Of a DNA stretch of 64,000 nucleotides, positions 28,193 to 37,460 are shown piece by piece. A program made the translations under genes and the position numbers. The first letter of the stretch is position 1. Each line of letters opens with the position of its first letter. The notes beneath the pieces were generated by a model. That model was not told where the DNA came from, did not search any database, and saw only the letters and a program-made list of their open reading frames with translations. The stretch is from Burkholderia sp. GAS332 (lineage in GTDB: Bacteria > Pseudomonadota > Gammaproteobacteria > Burkholderiales > Burkholderiaceae): contig FSRV01000003.1 in the NCBI GenBank assembly GCA_900142905.1, positions 434,001 through 498,000 on the forward strand. The letters run 5' to 3'.

Positions 28193-28377
28193 GGTATCGA
28201 GTGGCGCGGGGCATCGTCGGCGAGACGCTCCAACATGCCCCGTCTTTTTTAAGTCAATTCTTGAAGGTCTGACCGGTTGCCACCCCGCACAGCCGGTGGT
28301 CGACCCAACGTTAATGTGGCACCGCCCTGCAAACGGATCGTGAACGTTGGCGGCAAGCCGATGCCACGCGCTTGAAC

Positions 28378-28515
28378 TCAATGATCAGTAAGATCCCTTA
28401 CAGCAGTGAACGTGGCGGGAAGGGAAATGTCTCGACTCTGCGCAAATGCATCGACGCAAAGCCAGATTGCCAGGGCGACAACGCTGAACGCGCCGAGCGT
28501 AATCACGAACTTCAT
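28378..28515 (-). CDS. 45-aa small secreted or membrane peptide
   Basis: A short frame reading [20 protein letters not shown], then [19 protein letters not shown] and a polar end. It has a signal-peptide/transmembrane helix (residues 3-25) with an AFA-Q cleavage-like site. The ATG at 28515 follows GCAGG. It sits between porin and chemoreceptor genes on the same strand. The function is unknown. Confidence 0.45.
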   Translation of the reverse strand: MKFVITLGAFSVVALAIWLCVDAFAQSRDISLPATFTAVRDLTDH

Positions 28516-28636
28516 CTCATGACCTGCCTGTATGGATTATTTGCGATGGTTAAATCGTGCGCTGGCGAGATACCGGCATCCGCCGCAATGGGACCGGCGC
28601 GCATACGAAGGGTGTGCAAGCCGGTCCCGGGTTCGA

Positions 28637-29761
28637 TCAGAAAGAGTGACGCACACCGATGTTGACCGCAGTGGTGCCCATGCCTGGCGCCACGGGCGAG
28701 CCATAGGTGATGGTCGTGGTCGCATCGCCTTTGTTTTTCACGTAGCCGACCTGCGCATAAACCAGCGTGGCTTTGGAAAGGCTGTATTCGGCTCCCGCGG
28801 CGATCTCAGTCGACTTGTTGGCAGAATTATTCTTGTCTTTCAGGTAATACAGCCCGCTCGTGATTTGGAATGCTGGCGTAAAGCGATAGCCGAGCCCGAC
28901 TGAATACAGGTCCAGGTCGACCAGATTCGAGTGCGCGGGATTCTTGCCGTTACTGTACGACGCCGAGACCGAGAAGCTCTTGATGGTGTACAGCGCGCCC
29001 AGGTACCACATGCGATTGTTGTCCAACCCGGTTGGGACCGTCGTTGGCCCGGGGTTGGTGTCATGACCGTTGTAATACACCGCCGACAGCTTCAGCCCGT
29101 AGTTCGAATACTTCAGCACCGCCGACTCGCGCGTCCCCCCCTGGAAGCTTCCCGCGACGCCGCCTGGCGCGTATTCGAGCGCGCCGCTCACGCCGCCGAA
29201 GCTCGGCGACTGGTAGACGATCGCATTGCTGTCGTACAGCGCGCCGATCGGTCCGTTGGTACTGGTTCCCGGCCAGCCCGCCGCCGTGTTCATGCCGAGC
29301 CACGCGGTCAGGATACTGCCGAAGTACTGGCCCGCGCGAACGTCGGTCTCCGCCATCGCGTAGGCCATCGGCACGATCTGGCGGCCCAGGTTGACCGAAC
29401 CGAACGGACCGGAGAGGCCGACGGACGCGACCTGATTGAACTGCGCCGCAACGCCCGGCGTATCGGAGAGGCCGAACTTGCCAGTGCCGCTGTCGAACAC
29501 GCCCTGCAGCTTGAAGTTGACGTAGTAGCCGCCGCCGATATCCTCGGTGCCTTTCATGCCCCAGAAGCTCGAATAGATACCGCCGTCCTTGTAGCGATAG
29601 ACCTTCCCGAGGTTCTTCGCGGTCGGGCTGAAAGAGGCAGCCGAGGTGCTCTGATACAGCAGACCCGAATCAATGGCGCCATACAGCGTCACCGACGACT
29701 GCGCGTACGCCGAAGTTCCGATTGCGGCCAACGCGGCCACAGCGATTCCTTTCAACTTCAT
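28637..29761 (-). CDS. Gram-negative porin (Burkholderia/Neisseria type)
   Basis: A 374-aa outer-membrane trimeric porin. The signal peptide MKLKGIAVAALAAIGTSAYA is followed by QSSVTLYGAIDSGLLYQ, the standard first strand of this family, and it ends in VNIGVRHSF with the terminal Phe required for outer-membrane assembly. Loop 3-like and alternating beta strands run throughout. It lies downstream of, and on the same strand as, the leftward arm of the biotin-carboxylase cluster, so it may admit that cluster's substrate, though 212 bp separate them. Confidence 0.92.
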   Translation of the reverse strand: MKLKGIAVAALAAIGTSAYAQSSVTLYGAIDSGLLYQSTSAASFSPTAKNLGKVYRYKDGGIYSSFWGMKGTEDIGGGYYVNFKLQGVFDSGTGKFGLSDTPGVAAQFNQVASVGLSGPFGSVNLGRQIVPMAYAMAETDVRAGQYFGSILTAWLGMNTAAGWPGTSTNGPIGALYDSNAIVYQSPSFGGVSGALEYAPGGVAGSFQGGTRESAVLKYSNYGLKLSAVYYNGHDTNPGPTTVPTGLDNNRMWYLGALYTIKSFSVSASYSNGKNPAHSNLVDLDLYSVGLGYRFTPAFQITSGLYYLKDKNNSANKSTEIAAGAEYSLSKATLVYAQVGYVKNKGDATTTITYGSPVAPGMGTTAVNIGVRHSF

Positions 29762-29973
29762 TCTGTATCCTAATTAATTTATGTGCTCAACCCGTAACTG
29801 CCAGATCTACATTCCCAATACGATCCGTCGCTGCCATCAGGCGACGGCGACGGATAGTCCTCAGACTGCCCTCACAGGCAGTTTTTCAACACCTTGCCAG
29901 TAGCACGACGAAACACCGCATCGGCAGACACGACGGCGTTTGGTGTGCGCCATCGGTACCGCGAACAGCATGT

Positions 29974-31143
29974 TCAGTCGGCGCCCAAGACCATCACCAT
30001 GTATGCCGACATGACGATGCCGCCGGCCTGAACCAGACACGATCGCGCATCCTTCACCTGGCGCTCCCCGGCCTCGCCGCGCATCTGCCGGACCGCCTCG
30101 ATCATCAGTTGCATGCCGAATTGTCCGGAGTGGTTGAACGACAGCCCGCCCCCCGACGTATTGAGTGGGAATGCGCCGCCCGGTGCGATCCGGCCGTCGC
30201 GCACGAACGCGCCTGCCTCACCCGGCGCGCAGAAGCCCAAGGCCTCCAGCCCGTGCAAGACGTTGATCGTGAACGCATCGTAGATCTGCACGAGGTCGAG
30301 ATCGCTGCGGCTCGTCTGCGCCATCGCAAGTGCGTTGGCGCCGCACGTCGCGAGAACGCCGTCGTCGAGCCAGTCGTTGCTGCGTAGCGGCGTCGTATGG
30401 TGCAGATACGCATCGTCGAAGCCTCGTACGACAACCGGACACTTCCTCAGGTCGCGCGCACGGTCTGCGCGCGTCACGATCATCGCTCCGGCACCGTCGG
30501 TCACCTGGCAGATGTCGTACTTGCGCAGCGGGTCGGACACCATCGGCGCAGCCAGGTATGCCTCCATCGTCAGGTCCTCACGCGCCGCCGCGTTCGGATT
30601 CAGCTGTGCCCACTTGCGAGCGGCCAGCGCGACTTCGCCAAAGTCCTCCGGCTTCGTGCCGTAGCGGTGCATGTGCAGTTGCGCCTGCATCGCATAGAAA
30701 CCGATTGGACTCAGCATCCCATAGGGCTGGATGAACTGTCCGTTGGGCGAGCGTGGGTCGGCAGCATGGCCGCCACTCCGCCGGCTGCGGTCCAGCCGCT
30801 GCGTGCTGCCGTAGGTGATCAGCGCCACGTTGCACAGACCGGCCTCGATGGCGCCGATCGCGTGGACGAGGTTCGTGATGTTCGACTGGCCGCCCACCAG
30901 GGTGCTGTCAACGTAGCGTGGCTTCAGGCCGAGGTATTCGGTAACCAGCAGCCCGGCCGCGCGGTCGTCCCAGTAGGCGAACACGCCATCGATGTCGTGT
31001 GGCGCGAGGCCGGCATCGAGCATCGCGCCGCGCGCGGAGCGGCATTGCAGGCTGAGCGCAGTGTCTCCGGGGCCGGCCTTGCCGAGCCCGGCCTCGTCGA
31101 TGCCGACGATCGCATATTGGTGAGCGAGTGCATGCTTCTTCAT
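29974..31143 (-). CDS. Thiolase-fold protein (Ltp/SCP2-thiolase type) lacking the nucleophile cysteine
   Basis: A 389-aa thiolase-superfamily protein. The position that carries the acyl-accepting Cys in true thiolases reads VGGQSNITN, without cysteine. The C-terminal catalytic region has GGGLSFNHSGQFGMQ. It has the IYDAFTINVLHGLEALGFC block of lipid-transfer/SCP-x type proteins. Such proteins often pair with a DUF35 partner and act as (retro)aldolases on acyl-CoA rather than thiolases; a DUF35 gene lies two genes upstream. It is the last gene of the leftward operon, 6 bp after the CoA ligase. Confidence 0.85.
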   Translation of the reverse strand: MKKHALAHQYAIVGIDEAGLGKAGPGDTALSLQCRSARGAMLDAGLAPHDIDGVFAYWDDRAAGLLVTEYLGLKPRYVDSTLVGGQSNITNLVHAIGAIEAGLCNVALITYGSTQRLDRSRRSGGHAADPRSPNGQFIQPYGMLSPIGFYAMQAQLHMHRYGTKPEDFGEVALAARKWAQLNPNAAAREDLTMEAYLAAPMVSDPLRKYDICQVTDGAGAMIVTRADRARDLRKCPVVVRGFDDAYLHHTTPLRSNDWLDDGVLATCGANALAMAQTSRSDLDLVQIYDAFTINVLHGLEALGFCAPGEAGAFVRDGRIAPGGAFPLNTSGGGLSFNHSGQFGMQLMIEAVRQMRGEAGERQVKDARSCLVQAGGIVMSAYMVMVLGAD

Positions 31144-31149
31144 CGCCGC

Positions 31150-32685
31150 CTACCTCTTCGCGCCGAACTGCGAGCGGATGTCCTTCTTGAGCACCTTGCC
31201 GACCGTACTGCGCGGCAACGCGTCCCAGAACACCACATCCTTAGGCGCCTTGGTGCTGCCCAGGCGCTGCCTGCACATCGCGATCAGTTCGTCGGCGCTG
31301 ACCGACTGGCCGGGCTTGAGCTCGACCACCGCGGTGACGCGCTCCCCCCAATCCTCGTCGGGTATGCCGACCACGGCACAGTCCTGTACGGCCGGGTGAC
31401 CCCAGATCACCTGTTCGATCTCGCCGGGATAGATGTTGAACCCGCCGGAGATGATCATGTCCTTCTTGCGGTCGACGATGTACAGGTAACCGTCGGCGTC
31501 GAACTCCCCGATATCGCCGGTGTGATGCCAGCCGAACTGATGCGCATCGGCATTGGCCTGCGGGTTGTTGAAGTACCCCGGCGACACCAGTTCGCCCTTG
31601 GCCACGATCTCGCCGCGCTCGCCCACGCCGACGATGCGCCCGTCGTCGTCCATCAGCGCCACTTCGCAGGCGCCGGTGGGCCGGCCCGCCGAACTCAAGC
31701 GCTTCAGGTGCTTCGGATCGTCGCCGACGTCATGGTCAGAGCGCGACAGGCAGGTGATCACGCCCGGTACTTCTGCCTGTCCGTAGGCCTGGAAGAACAC
31801 CGGCCCCCACAAGGCCAGCGCCTCGCGTAACTTCTCGACCGACATCGGCGCGGCGCCGTACATCACGCACTCGAGCGACGAAGCATCGCGACGGCTGGCG
31901 TCCGGATGCGCGAGCAACCGGTAGATCATGGTCGGCGTAAGGAACAGGTGCGTGACCTTCTCGCGCTCGATCGCCTCGAGGATGCCGCCGGCGTCCGGCG
32001 ACGGCGTGAGCACGTTGCGTGCGCCGAAGATCGCCATCGCCATCGTCGTCGCGCCGGCGGCATGCGTAAGCGGCGCAACCACGAGATGCACGGGGTCCTT
32101 CTCGGGCACGGCAAACTGGTTCTGGATGCGATATGCCGTCAGCAGCGAGCGATGGGTCTGCATGATGGCCTTGGCCCGTCCGGTGGTGCCGCCGGACGAC
32201 TTGATCTGCGCCACGGCGTCGAGCGGCTTGCGCACCGCGACGCGGCGGCCCGCGTGGGCGCGGCCCCAGCCGGCGATGCACGGCCCGCCTTCCTCAACTG
32301 GCTCCTCGAGGCCGATCACGACCTTCAGCGTCGGTACGCCTTCGCGAATGCGCGCCAGGTGCGGTGTGAACTGCGCGTGGCACACAAGCGCACTCACCTC
32401 GGTGAAATGCATGAACCAGATCAGGTCGTCGATGGCGTCGCGGCCGTTCAGCGGCACGTAAGTGGCGCCGGAGCGAAGGATGCCGAGCATCGCGACGAAG
32501 CCGATCAGATTATTCGGCGTCAGGATACCGACATGGGCGTCGCCGAGGCCGAGTTCGCCGAGAGCGAAGGCGACCGCATGCGAATCGCTCTCCACCTCCC
32601 GGTAGGTGAGCCGGGTGTTCGAATCCTGGAGGCAGACGCGGTCGGGAAACTTCACCGCGCCGGCATCGAACGAGTCTGTAATCAT
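31150..32685 (-). CDS. Acyl-CoA synthetase (AMP-forming), leftward operon
   Basis: A 511-aa ANL-superfamily ligase activating a carboxylic acid to its CoA thioester. The P-loop is SSGGTTGRAKAIMQ (a slightly unusual SSGGTTG). Also visible are YGQAEVPG, the hinge block HTGDIGEFDADGYLYIVDRKKD and the C-terminal Lys motif STVGKVLKKD. The start ATG overlaps the stop of the DUF35 gene by 4 bp. It is distinct from the second ligase at 42423-44012, so the pathway may need two activation steps or two substrates. Confidence 0.92.
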   Translation of the reverse strand: MITDSFDAGAVKFPDRVCLQDSNTRLTYREVESDSHAVAFALGELGLGDAHVGILTPNNLIGFVAMLGILRSGATYVPLNGRDAIDDLIWFMHFTEVSALVCHAQFTPHLARIREGVPTLKVVIGLEEPVEEGGPCIAGWGRAHAGRRVAVRKPLDAVAQIKSSGGTTGRAKAIMQTHRSLLTAYRIQNQFAVPEKDPVHLVVAPLTHAAGATTMAMAIFGARNVLTPSPDAGGILEAIEREKVTHLFLTPTMIYRLLAHPDASRRDASSLECVMYGAAPMSVEKLREALALWGPVFFQAYGQAEVPGVITCLSRSDHDVGDDPKHLKRLSSAGRPTGACEVALMDDDGRIVGVGERGEIVAKGELVSPGYFNNPQANADAHQFGWHHTGDIGEFDADGYLYIVDRKKDMIISGGFNIYPGEIEQVIWGHPAVQDCAVVGIPDEDWGERVTAVVELKPGQSVSADELIAMCRQRLGSTKAPKDVVFWDALPRSTVGKVLKKDIRSQFGAKR

Positions 32686-33089
32686 GAAGCCACCGAAAGT
32701 TTGAATTGAGGAAGTGTGATGTCGTCGCTGACCGACTCGAACACCACTTCGACCGGCGCGCCGACACGGAGCTGATCCAGGTCGGAATCGACGATCTGGG
32801 TGAGCATGCGAACCCCCTCTTCCAGGTCGATCATCGCGATCGCGTAAGGCACCTTGTCGACCATCGCCGGGTTGGCGGCAATGCGGCAGATCGTGTAGGT
32901 GTAGATTCGTCCCCGGCCACAGGCATCAATCCATTCCATGTCGCCGCACAGGCAGGCGGTGCAGAACGCTCGGGGGTAGAACTGATGCCGTGCACAGGCG
33001 GTGCAGCGCTGTATCGCGAGCCTGCCCGCCCTGGCTGCATCCCAGAACGGCGCCGTCTCCGTGGTCGGTTGGGGCAGCGGCCGGCTCAT
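32682..33089 (-). CDS. DUF35 / OB-fold zinc-ribbon acyl-CoA-associated protein
   Basis: A 135-aa protein. A helix at residues 10-30 is followed by a zinc ribbon, CTACARHQFYPRAFCTAC, then an OB-fold (IYTYTICRIA, YAIAMIDLEEGVRMLTQI). DUF35 proteins are obligate partners of thiolase-fold enzymes, where the OB domain binds the CoA substrate. It overlaps both neighbours by 4 bp, so its production is coupled to the HMGL-like protein upstream and the CoA ligase downstream. The likely partner is the thiolase-fold protein at 29974. Confidence 0.9.
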   Translation of the reverse strand: MSRPLPQPTTETAPFWDAARAGRLAIQRCTACARHQFYPRAFCTACLCGDMEWIDACGRGRIYTYTICRIAANPAMVDKVPYAIAMIDLEEGVRMLTQIVDSDLDQLRVGAPVEVVFESVSDDITLPQFKLSVAS

Positions 33090-34576
33090 GTGCGGGCTCC
33101 AAAGGCCGCGCCAGTGACCTGGACGCGTCGTCGAATCCGTGCGAGGCCAGCGACCAGATCGGCGAGCGGATTGCGCACGCTGAACTCGTCGCCGTTACCC
33201 GTGGGTGCCAGACCGTCGATCTTCTCGTCGCCGTACATATAGCGCAGCAGCAGGGCGTCGTCGTCCAGTTTCGGGTAGCGCTTGCGAAGGCCCGGCACCA
33301 CCGGCTCGAGCGGCGGCGGCGTGAGCGCGACATCGCGCGAGCCGTTCTGGAGGATGCGATCCTTGACGTCGGGGTCCACGGGCAAGGGCAACTCGCCGAA
33401 ATAGCCGCAGACGTATTTCTTCACTTCGTCAGGCACCACCTTGTAGCGCTCGTTGTTGAGGACGTTCATCACCGCCTGAGCCGCAACGATTGCGGGATAA
33501 GGCGTAACCATAATCGGCGAGCCGAGTTCGACGCGCACGCGGCCAATCTCTTCGAGCACCGCAGGCAGCTTGTCGGCGATCCCGGCCTGCCTGAGCTGCG
33601 ATTCCAGATTGCTCATTGCGCCGCCCGCGTACTGGGTGACGTAGTGACTGGGTTCGTACTCGGCAGGCACCCCGACCGGTTGCTGCTCCCGTTGCGCCAC
33701 TGCACCGAGGTAGTCCCCGACCTCGTCGAGCAAGCCGTCGTTGACCACGACATCAAAGCCGATCTCGCGCAGATTGCGCGCAATCATCTGGCTGGCCGGC
33801 AGCGAGTTGCCGTTGGCGAGCGGATCGACCGCCGTCAGGATGCTGTCCGCGCCATGCACCGCGGCCTCGATCGCGAGCCATGGCCCGAGCCCGGTCAGGC
33901 AGTGAGTGTTGAATTCGAGCCGCTTCTCGCCGATCGCCTGCTTCAACGCTGGCACGAGCGTGCGGACCCGGTCGATCGTGAGGATGCCAGCCGCATCGGC
34001 GAGCGCCACGGTGTGCACACCGAAACGCTCCACAGCTTCGCGCGCCTTGCTCGCGTACAACGCATCGTCATAACCCGGCGCGATGTTGTAGCCAAGTCCG
34101 AGCGTCACATTGGCGCCGAGCCGATGCGCGGTACCGATACTCGAGGCGAGATTGTCCGAGCACAGCAAGGCATCGAAAACTGCAATTTCGCGGATGCCGT
34201 TGGCGATCTGCCGTTCGACAAAGAGGTCGGTGATGTCGTCAGCCACCGGAAAGAAACCGCGCATCAGGTTGCTACGAACGGCGCCACGCATCGGCGTGCG
34301 GGTGATCCGCTCACGCAGCAGGCGGATGCGCTCGAACGGGTCCTGGTTCAGGAACAGCACGCTCGCATCGAACTGGACCAGCGCGATCGTCTGCATCGAG
34401 ACGAAGCCGGCCTGGTCCATGCGTTCGGCGATGGGCAGCATGTGCTCAGTGCGCATGCGGGTGGCCCACAGGCATTGCTGGGCATCGCGCAGCGTGTCGT
34501 CTGTCAGGTGGATGGTGCGGCGCTTGCCAGTGCGCGCGGTCTGAGCCTCGACGAGACTCTTCAGGTGTTCGAACAT
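33086..34576 (-). CDS. HMGL/pyruvate-carboxylase-type carboxyltransferase-fold protein 1
   Basis: A 496-aa TIM-barrel protein like the alpha subunit of oxaloacetate decarboxylase, 5S transcarboxylase and the CT domain of pyruvate carboxylase, with the PYC/OADA helical region at ~300-480. The motif LTDDTLRDAQQCLWATRM is well kept. Two other metal-site motifs are altered: the usual IKDMAG reads ALADAAG (carbamylated Lys lost), and the usual HxH reads NTHC (first His lost). The start was chosen at ATG 34576, 8 bases after AAGGAG that lies in the last codons of the upstream gene. It has no biotinyl domain of its own. Confidence 0.85.
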   Translation of the reverse strand: MFEHLKSLVEAQTARTGKRRTIHLTDDTLRDAQQCLWATRMRTEHMLPIAERMDQAGFVSMQTIALVQFDASVLFLNQDPFERIRLLRERITRTPMRGAVRSNLMRGFFPVADDITDLFVERQIANGIREIAVFDALLCSDNLASSIGTAHRLGANVTLGLGYNIAPGYDDALYASKAREAVERFGVHTVALADAAGILTIDRVRTLVPALKQAIGEKRLEFNTHCLTGLGPWLAIEAAVHGADSILTAVDPLANGNSLPASQMIARNLREIGFDVVVNDGLLDEVGDYLGAVAQREQQPVGVPAEYEPSHYVTQYAGGAMSNLESQLRQAGIADKLPAVLEEIGRVRVELGSPIMVTPYPAIVAAQAVMNVLNNERYKVVPDEVKKYVCGYFGELPLPVDPDVKDRILQNGSRDVALTPPPLEPVVPGLRKRYPKLDDDALLLRYMYGDEKIDGLAPTGNGDEFSVRNPLADLVAGLARIRRRVQVTGAAFGART

Positions 34577-34581
34577 TGAGG

Positions 34582-36030
34582 CTACTCCTTGCACTGGTAA
34601 AGGCGGATATCGACGCCGGGGCCCGTCACGCTCAGGAATGCGTAACGCTGCGAGCGCTGGAACAGCCCAAGCGCCAGGCGGTCCCAGGGTGAGGCCGGCC
34701 GATAAGTCAGTTCGGCGGCGCTCGACGCACGGGGCAGTGACGACGGGGATGCCGCAAAGGCATGCGCCAGCAGGCGCGACGCATCGTCAAGCAGAGGCAT
34801 CGCGCGGCGGATGTCCTCGAGGCTCTTGCATTGAACCTTCTCCAGCGCTCCGACGCGTTGCTGCAGTCCGCGATCCAATGCGCCATCGACCGGCCCGTAG
34901 GCGCCAAGCAGGATTCGGCGCAGGCCGGGCTGAAGCTCGGCATAGCGCGCCATGCCGCTGAAGTGCTGCCACGCCTGGGCCGCGATGGGTCCGGCGAACG
35001 GCGCGACCATCGGTGGGTTCCCGACCTCGGCGCGCACGCGAGCGCATTCCTCGGCGAATGCATGCAGTTCGGCAAGCCGACCGGACTCGGTCAACGCGTC
35101 CATTGCCTGTGCCGCAATTTCTCCCGGCAACTGGTGGACATAGGGCGCCACGTCGAACACCCAGCGTGCACCCGCCGGCAAGCCCTCAGCGTCCGCAATC
35201 CGCGCCAGCTCCGCGTCGGCTTCGGCAACACCGGCCATGTCCGGCACATCTGCGTCGACGCCGAGCAGTGCGAGCGAGCGAACCAGTCTCGTCAGCGACG
35301 GCACCGACGCGCCGTTGGCCACGCACGGCAGTGCCGTGTCGATGCCCGCCACGCCCAGGCGCACCGCTTCGATGACGACCTGCGGTGCGAGCGCCGTCTG
35401 GCAACGCGTATGCAATTGCAATGGCGTTGCCCGCAGCGTCTCGAGCAGCAAGGGGATCAACGTCGCGATGCGGTCCACCGTCAGCACGCCAGCCTCGTCG
35501 CGCAGCATCACGCGCTCGGCGCCGTCGGCCACAAGATGCGCGGCCTGCGTGCAGTACCACGCGTCCGTGCGCCGCTCGGCGGCGTCATACGGCAGCACAC
35601 CGACGGCACTGACACCGGCCCGGCGCGCCGCGAGGAACATCGGGCGCAACCGGTCGCGTTGCAACAGCGGATCGACGATGACCACCTGCGCGATGCCACG
35701 CGCAGCGAGCTCGGCGATCCAGGCCGAGCCAACCTCGGGCGACAGCACGTCGGCACCGCGGCCACCGTGTTCGGTCAGGAGGTCCAGACGTGCGCGCAGT
35801 ACCAGCAGCCCGGCGGCCCTCCGCAGCGCCGTGACGCGCTGCCAGGGATCCTCGTCGCGAGCAAGGCACTCTTGAAATGTAGTGGTGCTGATGACCTCGA
35901 CCTCAGCGAGGCCTGTTCCCGCCATTCGCGCGAGCGGAAGCCGCGCCATCGCGGTGGTCAGCGCGCCCGACCAGGTGACGGTCTGCCCGTCGGTCAAGCT
36001 CACATCGGAGAACTGAACGCGCGCGATCAT
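34582..36030 (-). CDS. HMGL/pyruvate-carboxylase-type fold protein 2 (strongly diverged)
   Basis: A 482-aa paralogue of the next gene with the same domain order (barrel at ~1-270, PYC/OADA-like helices at ~280-440). The entry motif is reduced to SLTDGQTVTW, IKDMAG reads MLRDEAG (Lys to Arg) and HxH reads HTRC (second His lost). It shares YVHQLPGEIAAQA with the family and a PYVHQ-type helix. Together the two tandem paralogues keep one histidine each, hinting at a hetero-oligomer or a non-metal function. Its start overlaps the biotin carboxylase stop (ATGA). Confidence 0.8.
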   Translation of the reverse strand: MIARVQFSDVSLTDGQTVTWSGALTTAMARLPLARMAGTGLAEVEVISTTTFQECLARDEDPWQRVTALRRAAGLLVLRARLDLLTEHGGRGADVLSPEVGSAWIAELAARGIAQVVIVDPLLQRDRLRPMFLAARRAGVSAVGVLPYDAAERRTDAWYCTQAAHLVADGAERVMLRDEAGVLTVDRIATLIPLLLETLRATPLQLHTRCQTALAPQVVIEAVRLGVAGIDTALPCVANGASVPSLTRLVRSLALLGVDADVPDMAGVAEADAELARIADAEGLPAGARWVFDVAPYVHQLPGEIAAQAMDALTESGRLAELHAFAEECARVRAEVGNPPMVAPFAGPIAAQAWQHFSGMARYAELQPGLRRILLGAYGPVDGALDRGLQQRVGALEKVQCKSLEDIRRAMPLLDDASRLLAHAFAASPSSLPRASSAAELTYRPASPWDRLALGLFQRSQRYAFLSVTGPGVDIRLYQCKE

Positions 36031-37439
36031 GATTGCACCTCCACGGCCTTGGCCGCCTTCAGCGCCGCCTTGCGGGCCGGAATAAAAGTGTCTTCGACCC
36101 AGCGGGTCGTGACCTGGCCTTTCGCAAAATCGTCATGCTCGAGGACTGCCTCGTGGAACGCGATCGTCGTAGCCGGACCGTCGATGTGGAAGTCGGCCAG
36201 CGCCCGGCTCATTCGCGCGATCGCCTCGGCGCGCGTCGGCGCGTGAACGATCAGCTTGGCGATCAGCGAGTCGTAGTACGGCGGCACCGTGTAGCCCTCA
36301 TGGCAATGCGTGTCGAGCCGCACGCCAACACCCGACGGTGGCTGCCACCGATCAATTCGTCCGGGCCGCGGCAGGAAGTTTTTGTCCGGGTCCTCGGCAT
36401 TGATGCGGCATTCGATCGCGTGACCGTCGAGCGCAATGTCTTGCTGACTGAACGACAGCGGCAGTCCACAGGCGACGCGAATCTGCTCGGCCACCAGGTC
36501 GCGCCCCGTCACCTCTTCGGTGACCGGGTGCTCGACCTGGATGCGGGTGTTCATCTCGAGGAAATAGAACTTGCCGTCCCTGTCGTCGACCACGAACTCG
36601 ATGGTGCCGGCCCCGAAGTACCCGACGTTACGCGCCAGTCCCACCGCTGCTTCGCCCATCTGCACGCGCATGTCATTCGACAGGAACGGCGAGGGTGCCT
36701 CTTCAATAAGCTTCTGGTGCCTGCGCTGGGTCGAGCATTCGCGCTCGCCGAGATGCACGACGTTGCCGTGCTGGTCGCCCATCACCTGGATCTCGATGTG
36801 CCGCGCCTTCTCGATGAACTTCTCGACGTAGAGCGTCGCATCGCCAAAGGCCGATTGTGCTTCCGACGATGCCGACTTGAACGCCGCTTCGACCTCGTCG
36901 TCGGAGCGCACGACGCGCATGCCGCGTCCGCCGCCGCCCGCGGTCGCCTTCATCAGCACCGGGTAACCGATGTCCGCGGCAATCCGGCGCGCGGCTTCAG
37001 GGTCGGCCAACGCGCCGGAGCCCGGCACGCGCGGCACGCCGGCCTTGGCGGCGAGGCCCACGGCGGTAATCTTGTCGCCCATCGCGTCGATCGCTTCGGG
37101 CGACGGGCCGATGAAGATGAGCCCCGCTTCAGCGCAGGCGCGGGCAAACGCCGGGCGTTCAGAAAGGAAGCCGTAACCGGGGTGCACCGCATCGCAGCCC
37201 GATTCTTTCGCAGCGCGCACCAGATTGGCGATCTTGAGATAGCTCTCTGAAGCCGGGGGCGGCCCGAGTACGACGTGCTGGTCGGCGAGGCGCGCGGCCT
37301 GGCTTTCGACGTCGGCCTCGGAGAGCCCAGCGACCGTCTCGATGCCGAGGCTGCGGCAGGCGCGAATGATACGCACGGCGATCTCGCCGCGATTGGCGAC
37401 GAAGACGCGCCGGATGTCGTGCTTGACGACTGGAACCAT
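36027..37439 (-). CDS. Biotin carboxylase subunit (AccC-like)
   Basis: A 470-aa ATP-grasp enzyme carboxylating biotin on a carrier protein. The N-terminus VFVANRGEIAVRIIRACR is typical. ATP-grasp motifs follow: MKATAGGGGRGMRVV, KARHIEIQVMGDQHGNVVHLGERECSTQRRHQK-type residues around 225-265, EMNTRIQVEHPVTE, and a C-terminal domain with GVRLDTH. Length is normal for free-standing AccC-like subunits. It follows the BCCP gene by 21 bp in the leftward operon. Confidence 0.95.
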   Translation of the reverse strand: MVPVVKHDIRRVFVANRGEIAVRIIRACRSLGIETVAGLSEADVESQAARLADQHVVLGPPPASESYLKIANLVRAAKESGCDAVHPGYGFLSERPAFARACAEAGLIFIGPSPEAIDAMGDKITAVGLAAKAGVPRVPGSGALADPEAARRIAADIGYPVLMKATAGGGGRGMRVVRSDDEVEAAFKSASSEAQSAFGDATLYVEKFIEKARHIEIQVMGDQHGNVVHLGERECSTQRRHQKLIEEAPSPFLSNDMRVQMGEAAVGLARNVGYFGAGTIEFVVDDRDGKFYFLEMNTRIQVEHPVTEEVTGRDLVAEQIRVACGLPLSFSQQDIALDGHAIECRINAEDPDKNFLPRPGRIDRWQPPSGVGVRLDTHCHEGYTVPPYYDSLIAKLIVHAPTRAEAIARMSRALADFHIDGPATTIAFHEAVLEHDDFAKGQVTTRWVEDTFIPARKAALKAAKAVEVQS

Positions 37440-37460
37440 GAGTGACTCTCCTCGTTTCGG

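Noticed and set aside
26801..28252. 483-codon plus-strand frame opposite the chemoreceptor
   Set aside because: It is antisense to a protein with all MCP landmarks; the long frame follows from GC-rich codon bias.
32990..34579. 529-codon plus-strand frame opposite HMGL-like protein 1
   Set aside because: Antisense shadow; the minus-strand frame has the LRDAQQ motif, ribosome site and operon overlaps.
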